Source: Castor canadensis
Lineage: Eukaryota; Chordata; Mammalia; Rodentia; Castoridae
Direction of reading: 5' to 3'
Assembly (NCBI RefSeq): GCF_047511655.1
Contig: NC_133390.1
Coordinates: forward strand, 168,598,083 to 168,662,082
DNA: 64,000 nucleotides
The notes beneath the pieces were generated by a model. The model saw nothing but the letters and a program-made list of their open reading frames with translations. It did no database searches and was not told the origin of the DNA. Shown piece after piece: positions 35,901-47,900 of the stretch. The first letter of the stretch is position 1; every line of letters starts with the position of its first letter. A program made the translations under genes and the position numbers.

Positions 35901-38900
35901 GGCAATGGACAATGAGCAGAGTACAGAGCAGCATGAGGGTTTCTGAGCCACATGCACCGTTCCAGGCAGCTGCCAGCACCAGGGCCAGAAGGAACCCTAA
36001 TGAAGCACTGACTGCAAAGCAAGAGGCTTCAGGTCAGTACCCTATGGATGCTGAAATCATGTGACCTGACTCACTTCTGACTGGCTTAGAGAGCCATGTG
36101 CTGGGTATTCTGGGGTCATTTTTCAAAGATAGGTTCAACTTTATTATATTTGGTACAGATTTTGACAGTAATGTTTTATTTATTTAGCACACCCAGGAAA
36201 TAAAGCATCCTACATAAATGATTCTTCCAGAGAATGAAGTTTTAAGGGTACTCTCAGCACCGTTATTTTGACTGCTCTTATACAAGTCTTTGTTTCTGAA
36301 TAGACTACAATGACTGTAATCTAATCACTGCAAAGGACTTGGCCTCATCTAAAAGAACACCAGTGATCATTCTGTTGTGACACTGTCCTACTCTAAGTAA
36401 CTACTGAAATGTGAAGCTATTTCCCCTCATCAAAATGGTCCCAGTTTACAAAGCTTTTAATTTTTCTGACAGCTTTTCAAAATTTCTGTCTTCTCTTTCC
36501 AATGTCAGCCCTCACTTCTTACTAGTGTTAATTACTATGACTTCACTTTCTAAACTGCTGCCTTCCTTTCACTTTATAGACAACGAAGTTGATAGGCCTG
36601 AGGAAGCAGATGTCACATCTCTCCTGCTGAGTAATATCTGTGAGCCCTGTCCTTTTGGTCATGCTGAAAGGTCTCTTTCACACATCTAAATGCTGCACTA
36701 TGTCCCAAATGGCTGATGCTGCAAGGAATATTAAGTTTTACTTTGCGTCTCCTGAGCACATGCTGGTTGGTAGAGGAGGAAGGTGGCCTGGAAACTTTTT
36801 TGGTAGCTATAGGATGTCTGTTGAGATGGAACTTTGCTGTGGACGACTCACAAAGTAGACAACTGACAGTGGCCCAGAGCCAGAATATGAAGGTCTTAAA
36901 CCAAAGCTTCTCCTTGGTACTGGGGGAGCATTCATCCCATTTCATATCCCTGTGAAGCTGGCCTCTACAAAGCTCCCTCTAACCAAGAAAGGAGCATCCA
37001 CTTCCTTCTGATAACTCCATAAACCTTTTCAAATTCGGTCTAGGAAGAGTGCAGGAAGGGCACAGATTTACCCTCTTTCCCTTTAACAAGCCAGGAGGTG
37101 AAACATCCATGGTATCACCTGGATGAAAGTCACAGGTTATTTCTAAATCCAATCTTCCCTAACTGAATCAGACTTGGGCAAAGACAAATCACAAGGAAGT
37201 CCTGGGCCACTTACCCTGGGCAAGCACCCTCAATCCTTCCATGACTCTCAGCTTCCTTGAAGCTGTCAACAGATCTACATCATACAACCTTCCCCCTGGG
37301 GTTTGGGGAAGGCCACTATCAGCCCATGCTACTCCTGCCCAACTTTAACCTCCCCACCAGGAAGAGCCAAGCCCTTTCCACACAGCAGTGCTACTTACAG
37401 TGACAGGCAGGTCTAGAGGATTAAGGTGCTTGTCCTGCCGGCAGAAAGCAAAAAGCACAGAGAGAAGCAGACAGAATGAGCTTTCAGCTTACATTCAAAC
37501 AAGGACTGGGAAGGAAGAGATTCAGAGCCACACCATCCAAAACAGACAAGGACAGACAGAACCACAGATGCTCCTGCTCCTTCCTCTAGAATCTACCAAG
37601 AGCTTGACACATATCCCACCTGAATTTCATCTTTCTGAGCCCATGATGTTACAGAGAATTAGAACTCTTACGTTTGTACACTATTTGGAGCCTTAGAGAT
37701 CTTTTAATCCGAGCCTTTCATTTTACAGAAAGATAAGCTAAGACTGGGGAGGTTAAAACACTTGTCCAACCAGAGACAGGAAAAGGACTTTGTCCCAAAC
37801 CCCTCGACTCACGTCACAGTTTGCACCACTGCCTAGCCGACTCCTGGGTTCCCTCATTTGTAAAATAAAAATCTTGGTTTTCCTTATGACATCCCTGTGA
37901 GGGCACCCACATTATCGGTGAGGAAACTGAGGTTCAGAAAGGCAAAGCGTTTTGCATAGCATCACACAGCTTATGAACAGGGGAGGAAAGAGGTACAGAA
38001 TTTGGATGAGGACGTCATGCACAAAACTCAGTGCTAAGCCCCATTTTTTCAGACCCTTGACATCCAGAGTGATATCTAGAGGGTCTCTCTTCCCTATTCT
38101 TGGTCTTCTAACCCAGGCAGACTAGGCTTGTCATCTGTTTACATAAATAAGGTTTTATTGTTAAGAGAGCCATATCCATTCATTACCTATTGTCTGAGGC
38201 TGTTTTGGCTACAATAGCCAGGTTCAAGAGTTGCCACATAGACTAGCCCATAAATTGGAAAATATTTACTCTCTGGCCCTCCAGAGAAGCTTTCAGGGCC
38301 TGTTCTGATCCAGCTTCCAGATAGTCTCCTTCACAGTTCTTTCCATGGCCTGCCTTGGCAATGCCACCCTGCCAGGCTCTGGCCACAGAAGTTGAGGAAG
38401 AACTCTTGGGAAAATGGCTGGATTTCTGCTATACTCAGCAAGAGTGGGTATGGTGGGAATTCTTTGGAGGAGCCCAAATGGAAAGTTTGAAAAGGCGGCC
38501 ACAGACCTGTCGCTTGTCCTCAGGAGCCTTTAGGAACAGCGCATTGATCAGTGCAATGGCGTAGGTCTGTATCTCCTGGTTGGAGCTGTGTCGGTGGAGA
38601 CAGAGTGAGGGAGATTAGAGGACTGAATGGATGATGCTTGCAGACAGTTTCAAAAATCACTTACAGACTGCAATCAAATGATAACCCATGGCAAAGTCTC
38701 AAATGCACTTAAAGTAGGCACGTTCTCAATCCAGAAATTCCACAAAGGAATTTATCTATGACAGTAAACAGAAAGCTATGGGAGACTTATTGACCAGCTG
38801 TTTCACTGGAGTACTATTAAGAAGACAAAGAATGTTAAAGTAATCCTAATGTTCTCATTAGCAACCCTGTTTAATATATAAGAACCCTAATTAACTACTA

Positions 38901-41900
38901 AAAATCATGTTTTGGGGTAAAGATTTGTAACCTGGGTTTTAGGGATGGACTTAAGAGAACCTGTGAATGCCAGAAATGGTACTCTATGTATTTAGTTGAC
39001 TAGGTGTTATTTTTTCCAAAGAGGTAAGAGTTCACAGTTACTGGATTTTCAAATACAGCTGGGATACAAAAAAGGCTTAGAACTACCCTTTTAGAAGAAC
39101 CTTTGACATAGTGAAATGTTCAATCAGGATATATTATTCAATAAGAAAAAAAATAACCAAGGTACATATAACATATAGTACCTTACACGAAGAAAGATAC
39201 TAATTTTGTGAAAAATAGAAAAAGGCCTGAAGGGACATTCAATTTAGCATTTAACAGTGGTTATATTAACCACTGGAGTGGGATAATGGGCAAATAATGT
39301 GCTTTTTATGCTTTTCTATATTTTCAAAGGTTTGACTAGAAACTTACCTTACTTTATTTTAAATAAACAAAATTAACTATAACCATTGTCTGGAATCTTA
39401 TAATCCTGGCACTTGACAAGCTGTCGCCACCTGTCACATTCTGGGCACACTGCTCCTTCCCACAGGATGGTCAGGTGGGCACCTCAGGAGTCTAGTAGAG
39501 GATACTAAGTGGCCCCACCCACACAGTGGAGCAAATGCATGCTGGTGACAGTCACGATCAACCCATGTTCCTTTACAGTCCTCAGGGGCTGGGATGTAGC
39601 TCAGTGGCACAGCGTGTGCCTAGCATGCGCAAGGCCCTGGGTTTGATCCCAGCACCAAAAAAGAAAAGACAAACAACAACAAAAAAGACCTATCCCCTTT
39701 ACAGTCCTCAGGGAGGCCACTGGGGTTATCCCTACTTCAGAGATGAAGAAACAGAACAACTCTATCTAGGGCCCCCAATATCCCTTTCACCCTAATCAAC
39801 TCTGTTGGCTCTCTGGGTACAAAAGCTGGGGATGAAGAATCCTTAAAAGTGGTATCAGAGCCATAAAGAAATCATTGTGCTTAATTTTACTTGGATTACC
39901 AGGGAATATGGTCTGGGAGCATAGCTGAGTTTAGTTGGAGCCCCTATAAACTCCAGAGTCTAGGAGCTCTGACTTCCCTGGACCCAGCAGGGAATCTGGC
40001 TACATTCTGACAACATCCAACCAACAGGAAGTAGCAAGAGTCAGAAAGAAATCAACAATATCACCACCCTTGTTTTGGGAAGTCCCACCCCTTAAATTGT
40101 GAAGACTGTGAAGAAGTGAAGAAAAAAGAATGGAGAGGAAAGAAATGGTATTCCTAAGGATTCCTAAGGGTCCATTTGTTATCTGGTTTTATTATCTGCT
40201 AAATTGTGTTGGAATGTGATAAGCTTCTTAAAAACAAACAAGTGTCCACCCCCATCCGTGTCCTCTCCCCCACCCCCCGTGACTCATGCCTGTAATCCTA
40301 CCTACTCAAGAGGCAAATAGTTCAAAAGATCCTATCTTGAAAATACCCAACACAAAATAGGGTTGGCAGAGATCTGGCTAGCAAGTGTGAGGCTGAGTTC
40401 AAACTCCAGTACCACTACCAAAAGAGAAAGTAAACACCCTGAATTTATTGATGACTAACCCCAATCCAGAAAGAAGGAAACTAAGGCCAGAAGGGATTAG
40501 GTAACTTGCTGAAGGCAGAGACTTCACATGTTGTAGAGCCTATATTTGAAGTGGTGCCCTGAACTCACACCTATTCCATACTTCCTATTCACTATTACCA
40601 TGGCAATTATTAGTCCAGTAAGTATTCCTCTAATAAATATGAAATGAACTTCTATTTAAATCAAAGCAGGGGATACAAAAATGACTGATCGTTTCTCCTA
40701 GGTAGTTCAAACTTTCAGATGGGTAACAGATAATAAAAATACAGCATTTTGTATAAATACCATTCTCACAGGTATAAACAGAGGTATTAGGTCCACAGGA
40801 AGGGAAGCATCTAATTCTGTCTGGTGCCCAGGTGGTTCAGGAAGACTGGGAAAACCTTCATATTAGCTTAATGGGCAAGGAGTTACAGAGGACTTCAGAC
40901 AGGAACACAGCAAGTTTCAGCCTGAATTATGGAAGGAATTCTGACAGTCATGTGGAAGAGGTGCTGAAGGAATGAGTACAGTTTGGACCATACACAAGAC
41001 AGAGGGAGAACTGGGGGACAGGAGAAAAGGGAAACGACAAGGAGTGCAGGGTAGGATGGGGTCTTTTACTTACACCTGCAGGTGTGAGATGAGCTGTCCC
41101 ACAGTGATTTCTTCTGCTATCTTCTGGTACAGACTCTGGCTGTTCAAAACCATGCTTTCCAGAATAGCCAGGGACCGCTGAAGAATGGACACGTCCACCA
41201 TGGGCTGGCTCACATACCCTGCAATCTAGACCCAAAAGGGGAGAATTAGGTGGGAAGCTCGGTGCCCAAGGAAGCTGGGTGGCTGAGAAGCCTGGCTCTA
41301 TCCCTTGAGGCTCTCAGCTCAGGCTACTGCCTACATGTGGGCACTTGTGGCCAGGGGGATCATGGCATCTGGGTTATGGCTATCCTGGCCAATGTACCAA
41401 GATTCCCTCAGCATGGATCCCTCCATCTCAGATTACAGTATCCACTCAGTTGTGTTTCCTCAAACCTAAGAGCTCAATCCTCAATCAAAAAAGCATTCAG
41501 GCATAAGAAAAGCAAGCATAGAGGACTTACTGATTCTGGGATCTCACTTTATCTTCATCTACTTTTCTCCTAGCATACAGTTTCTCCCCACAGTTAGATC
41601 ATCATAGACTTGGAGAGACAGAAAGGACCTCTGTCCCTCTTCTCAATCCCCATTATAATATCCTAGACACATGGTCAGTTCACCTTGGCCCAAATGTCTC
41701 CAATTCCCAGTGTCCCAAGCCAACAATAGGTAATCCTCAACAAGTGGATATAATATTATTCACTGGCTCTAGTTCACTTTTCTGAACCAACACTGCCCCT
41801 TCTGGTGGAAAAAAGGAGAGCAGGACCGTACGTACTCTTCTACACCCTCAGTTCAATCTCACTACCCAAACAGGCAACCTTGCAGATTGGTAAGTAGAAG

Positions 41901-44900
41901 GCAAATTTGCAAATGGCACGCACATGTTTTTATTCAGAGAAGGGTGAGCTCAGGAAGCAGCAGGTCAGAAGACTCAGGGGTGATAACAGCTGACTGGCTG
42001 GTTTATTCCAAGTCTCACTGACAAACAAATATACTTTGACCACACTCAGTTCTGACAGCCCATTCTACCTTCTCAGAGCAAAAAGTCATTGAGTCCCATG
42101 ACCCCTAACTTACTGGTTTGACTCATTATATTTCTACTTAATAATGTCACAAAGTTGCATGCATTTGGAAGGAACTACACTTTGAAATTCTGATCTTTTC
42201 CTGGGCTAGTGATGATGACAGTCTCTCTTGAGGCTGGGCAAAGGAATTGAGCTGCAGTTCCCAGTCAGGCCTATGACCATGAGGGAAAACACCAGTGACA
42301 CTACAGTGAACTGTGCTGCTGAGCTAGGATTTCAGCAGGTTAGGTAGATCACATGCATTTTCAATCTGATGACATCTTCAACTTATGATGGGTTTATGAA
42401 GTTGGAACCCATTTTAAGTTGAGAAACACCTGTAAAACAAAGTGTAAAACTTTTAGGATCCACAGGAAGACTAGCGCTTGAGGATGAAAAGTCTGGTCCC
42501 AGGGAATATAAAGCTGTGCCTCACCAGAGTGTATGGGACAGTCCAGAGAACTGGCAACTGAGGGAGGAGAGAGACAGTATATTGGAGGCCTCACCTGCTT
42601 AATAAAGGTGATTGAAACCATGTCCCAGGAGACAATGCCATGGTCCATGAGCTCTAAGAAGGCAGTCAGGGTGAATGCCAGCATCTCACTGTAGCTGAGA
42701 CATGTGCAACACACATACACACACACACAAAATAATACAAAGATTCAGATCCAGGCAACACAAGTATGAAGGCAGCTACAAAAGAGATGGATTTCAACAT
42801 AAACACCCCATGGAAAATCAGTTGTGAAGTGCTTGTGTGCACACCTCGCCAGGTGTGGAGCAGATTCAACCCAGGCAGCGATCATCAAAAATAAGAAAGG
42901 CTTGCTTGATAATTGGGCTTGTCTTCCCCATGTTGCTTCATCTTGGGGATATAGAACTGCGTATCTATTTCCCAAAAACAAAGAAGACCTTTGTCAAATT
43001 TTGACACTTGTTGGGGGAACCCAAGGGAGCTTATGTCCCATGTTAAGCTGTAGGCCAAATGGCAGTGGCATGAAGGAGAAAGAGTACAAGGCATGGATAT
43101 GGGTTCAATTCCTTTTCAGCCATTTACTAACCATGCAAATTTTATCTTTTCAAGCTTCAATTTCTTCCTCTGTAACACTGAGTTAATCTCACAGCATTAA
43201 CCTCACAGATTAATGCTTATCAGAAAAGCTGATGATATATGCAGAGCCTTTACAATAATGCTGGTAGGGAATAAGGATTAAAATGTTTTCAGTCTTTCGT
43301 TTCTCTTCCTTATACATTTACTCCTTCATGTACCTGTATATGACAATTAATAAACCATATTCCCACATACCAGCATGTTCAGATACATCCTCATTAATAA
43401 CACCACTCACAACACTGCAAGGTAGGCGTTTATCCCCATTTTAATGAGGAGGAAACTAAGGCTGGGCAAGTCTAACCCTGCACTCTCAGGAGACCACAGA
43501 ACTCCCAACGGCAGCAGAAAGCTTTAGGACTTCAGTACAGCTGGAAGATCCGAGACTTAAGACAAATACCTAAGGTTAGTTGCTTGGTTTGGCTGAAACT
43601 GATCTATTGCCTGAGAGAAGATTTCTGACTCGCCTGCCTAGACTCTGCAGGCTTAGATAGAAACCTAAACATCTGTCATTTGCTGCTTATCACCAGGCGG
43701 AGCTTCCCACATCTGCCTAACTCAGAGGGCAGTGAAGACGCTTATGGGGCAGCATCAAATACTGATCTCCTCCTCCCCAACAAAGTGTGTAGCAAAGAGA
43801 TGGCAAATGGTGGGGGAAATCCATGGCAAACACAAACATAGGCCTGTGTGTGTGTGCACATATGCATGTGAGGTAGGAAGGGACTGGAAATGATAGGAGG
43901 CAGGCAAGGAGCTGGTTAAGGACAGCCACCTGTTCTGGGAGATAATCAATGGTCCAGTCTGTTCACTAGCCCTGGTCAGGGCAAGCATTTTCCATAAACT
44001 CACAGGTCTGTCCTGGACTGACCTCCTTCTTCCTGACTTCTACAGTCCCTATTTTTATTCCTCATTTGTCATAGTGATGTTTTGTACTGTTACCTAATTT
44101 ATGAAAGCCGACCTGGACTCTGAGATGTAGGACCATGACAGTGAAATAGACCTCTCTGTGTGGACTCTGGTGCTTGGCTCGCTGCTCTGCACTCCTTTAT
44201 CTGATGCAGTGGAAATGAGAACAGGAGGCCCCGAGCAGTGTGTTAAGTCAGTAATACTCACTGAGACAAGAGCTTGGTCCCACTCTCCACGAGCCTCGTC
44301 AGCACAACAATGCCATCCATGTTGATGAACTCAGTAGCAAAAGTCACGTCAGCAGAGAGCTTGGCCAGCTCCTTCATGGCATCCAGCCGGGTCTCCATGT
44401 TGGATGACTGGGTCCTCTCCATCAGCTGGCGTGCAGCCCGGGACTGTGAGAGCAGGGACAAAATATATGGCATCTGCTCCTTGTGGCAAGTTACTACTCT
44501 TTGGAGAGCCCATGGGGCCTTGCTGTAGACATCTAAGCCCAGGCAGAATTAGTTTTTCATACTGCTTAGGAGTTGCTAAATAAATGTTTATGGGCTCAAT
44601 CTGGGAATTTTCAGTATACTGAGGGCAATCTGTATCTTTTTTGCATCCCTCTATCTATGGGTTAAAACATTCCTGCTAAGGAAAAAGAGATAGACCTGGA
44701 AGAACCACAAACTATAACAAGTCACAGAGAAATAGACACTGGTTTAAAGTGTAGTTTTCTATTAATTACAGCTATCAGCAGTGAAATGTTTCTCTTGAGG
44801 AACTGCGCTCCCATCACTAGAAGCAACAGAGGAAATATGGACAACCAGCAGATGGAGAGGCAAGGGACTCCTGCACTAGAATTTAATCTGATAATCCTCC

Positions 44901-47900
44901 AGGTCCCTTCTAAATCTTAAAAGGTGTGGCTCAAGCAATACAGCACCTGCTAGCAAGCATGAAGCCCTGTGTTCAAACACTAGTACCACCAAAACAAAAG
45001 TGATATGCTTGACAACTTAAACTTTCTGTCCAAGGCCTTATCACTGTTCTCAAAGGAATAGCCCTGGGGAAACGTGAAGAATATTAAGGAGCCAGAAACC
45101 ATTAATTTTGACATAGCTTTATGGAAATGACAGCTGGTGAAGACAAAACTCCCTCCCACTATAGGTCCTTCCCAGCAGGACGCCTGCCTCCTTCACAGCT
45201 ATGGGCTAAAATTCCTGCTCTCAGGGTGCTCACCTTCGCTGTGAACTTACTAACTGCACAGTCACAGCCTCGCTATTTACCACTTCATTATCTTTTAATT
45301 TAACATTCTCTGTCAAGAAGAAGAACCTTAAGACCAAAAATGCTCCCATAGTTTTTCTTTTTTCTCAGTGTCAGGCAAGTGACAGAGCCCAGTTCCACTG
45401 CCAGCTGAGGTGTCAAGCAGGCTGTCCCTCTCCTTGCCTCTCCTCTTCTACCGTGGCAAAGAGCACTGTAACATCACACTGCTCTCAGTGATATGTACAT
45501 CCGCCAAATTCTACAGTAGAGAAAATGTGCACAGTGAGAAAAGGTCACAGGCTAGAACAATCTGAAGAGCAATGGTCTATAACACCCTTAGAAACTCCAA
45601 CCAAATGTCAATTTCCCTCCAGAGACAGCATTTCTGGGCTGCTGCCTTCCACTCCCGATGTGCTTCTGGGAAAGTCAATTACTCCATTCAGGAGGTCTGT
45701 GAAATGCTCTGGCACTTCCAGAAAAGTGCGTAACTTCCAGACCATCATATTAAATGAGCAGAGCTTTGGACGGGGAATGAAGTCCACAAGACGAGAAGGG
45801 TTCTGGAGATTCTCAAGGGAGGCAGAACAAAATGGCAAGAAAACTGGCCTAGAATCAGATAGGCCTGGGTTTGAGAAGCCAGCCTGGCCACAATTTTAGC
45901 TGTGTGAAAAGTGGCAAGTTATTTAACCTGTGCCCTCAGTTACCATGTCTGCAAAATAGGGCTACCAGGAGTATCTACTAGTTGTTTGTCAGGACTGAAT
46001 GATACAATAAACCAGTATTTAGCAAAACAAACACTCAGCAAATGTTGGCAGGTTAATACTCACACTTTCCTCCTTGTAGACACACTGTTCTCCTTTGCTA
46101 AGAAAATAGGTGCTGCCCTGCCCTCAATGACTGGCAGCTTTTCTACAAATGTGAGTAAAGCTGCACCTTGTTGATTGTCTTTCCCACAGGCCTGGCAGTT
46201 GAAGTGATCTCCTCCACTGGTCCTCCCTGCCCTGACCCAGGAAGGCTCTGTTCTATTTATTAATCACCTTCCTGCACCTCCAACCTTCCCCTCTCCCAAT
46301 CATGAGGACACACACAAAATTTCACCAGAAATGAGTAACTGTGAAGGATCAGAGAGGTGGAAAACTGGGTAAATGGGGACAGGAGACCTTTCACTAGATT
46401 TCTGTCAAACTTCACAATTTTCAAAAGACAGTGTTTTTATTTTACTCATTTATTTTTTTGATGGTACAGGAGTTTGAACATAGGGCCTCATATTTGCAAG
46501 GCAAGAGTTCTACCACTTGGGCCATGCCCCCAGCCCCTTTAGTTACTTTTCAGATAGTATCTTGTGCTTTTTGCCCAGGGCTAGCCTCTGACCATGATCC
46601 TCCTACCTACACCAGTCTGTAGCTGGGATTACAGATATGATACCATGCCCAGCCTGTTTGTTGAGATGGGGTCTTGTTAACTTTCTTCCCCCACAGCCTT
46701 GAGCCTCAGTCCTCCTGGTCAATGCCTCCTGAGTAGTTGAGATTTTGTGCCCAGCCTTGGTTGGGATGGGGTCTTGTGAATTTTTTGCCCAGGCTGGCCT
46801 TGTACTGCAATCCTCCCGATCTCTGCCTCCCAAGCAGCTAGAATTACAAAGCTACCACACCCAGCTTATTTCACCTATTTTAAAAAGCATTTTTTTTTTT
46901 TTACTGCCTATCCCCTGAGTTACTGCCTTCTCAGTTTATTTCCTTTTAAAACCAGATCTCTTGATAGCATAACAGACTCAAGGTTGTCACTTTTTACATT
47001 TCTGTTATTCAATTCATTGCCATCTGGCTTCCCACTCTCCCCACCAGAGCTAGTTTTGTGGAAATCCCCAGGGGTTCTTGCCTTCCTTTTAGGTTCTCAG
47101 TTTACCTTCCCTCTCCACTCATTACAAGCTGCAGACCACACGTCCTCCATCCAAGCTCTCTGCCTTCAGTTCCAGAGACACTGCTCTTTACTTCCTGCCT
47201 CTACGTGCCTTACTTTCTTCCTTCCTCTCTCAACCCTACCTTTCCTCCTTCCCTCTCTCTGTCTCCTTCCTTCCTCCCTCCCTTTCTTTTTCCTTTGATT
47301 GAGACAGAGTCTCGCCATGTAGCCCAGACAGGCTTCAAACTTTCGATTCTCCTGCTTTAGCCTCCTGAGTCCTGGGATTCCAGGCTGTGCCACTGTACCT
47401 AGATCCTGTTTTTCTTTCTATCTTTCTGGTTGTTACCTTTGAGTTGCTTGTGTAGAAAATAGGGGGTCGTCTTGAATTCTCCCTTTGCCTTCCAGCTCTA
47501 CTATTTCACCATATTCATCAGAGCTGTCTTCTGAGGATTCATCATGTCTGTCCTTTGTCACTGCCACCTCCCTTCACTGATTAACATTCCTCATAAGCCT
47601 TCTGAAGGCTCCTCCATCCACCAGCCTTCCTTCTTTTAGCCCACCTTCCACACTGCCATGAACGTGATCTAACACTTAAATGTAAACAGAATGCACCTTC
47701 CTGCTTGACACCTGTTCCCTCTGGATAAAGTCTAAACAGAAGCCATCAGCACCTAGCTTCCCAAGGCCTGCCAAAGCTCTGCGGCCAGCTAGCACTCCCA
47801 CCTTCCCATACATTCTGCACCTCTGCCTCATGGCACATCATGATTTCCCTGCTGAGAAACCTCTCATTTTTTTTCTTTCTCCAGCTCTTATTCCAGCTCA

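Larger units (their letters stand above)
35353..38506 (-). other. ELMO2: ELMO2 intron region between coding exons 8 and 9
   Basis: 3.15 kb containing the 36-nt cassette candidate, a B1-ID dimer with target-site duplications (35,546-35,765) and two MIR relics (37,690-38,000). The remainder is unrecognised. Confidence 0.6.
38586..41073 (-). other. ELMO2: ELMO2 intron between coding exons 7 and 8
   Basis: 2.5 kb; AT-rich left half without recognised repeats, then an intact ID SINE with target-site duplications (39,570-39,713), a decayed B1-ID dimer (40,279-40,425) and a MIR relic (40,440-40,590). Confidence 0.6.

Noticed and set aside
39588-39695. tRNA gene from internal A/B boxes
   Set aside because: The BC1/ID core with A-tail and target-site duplications shows a SINE; no full cloverleaf.
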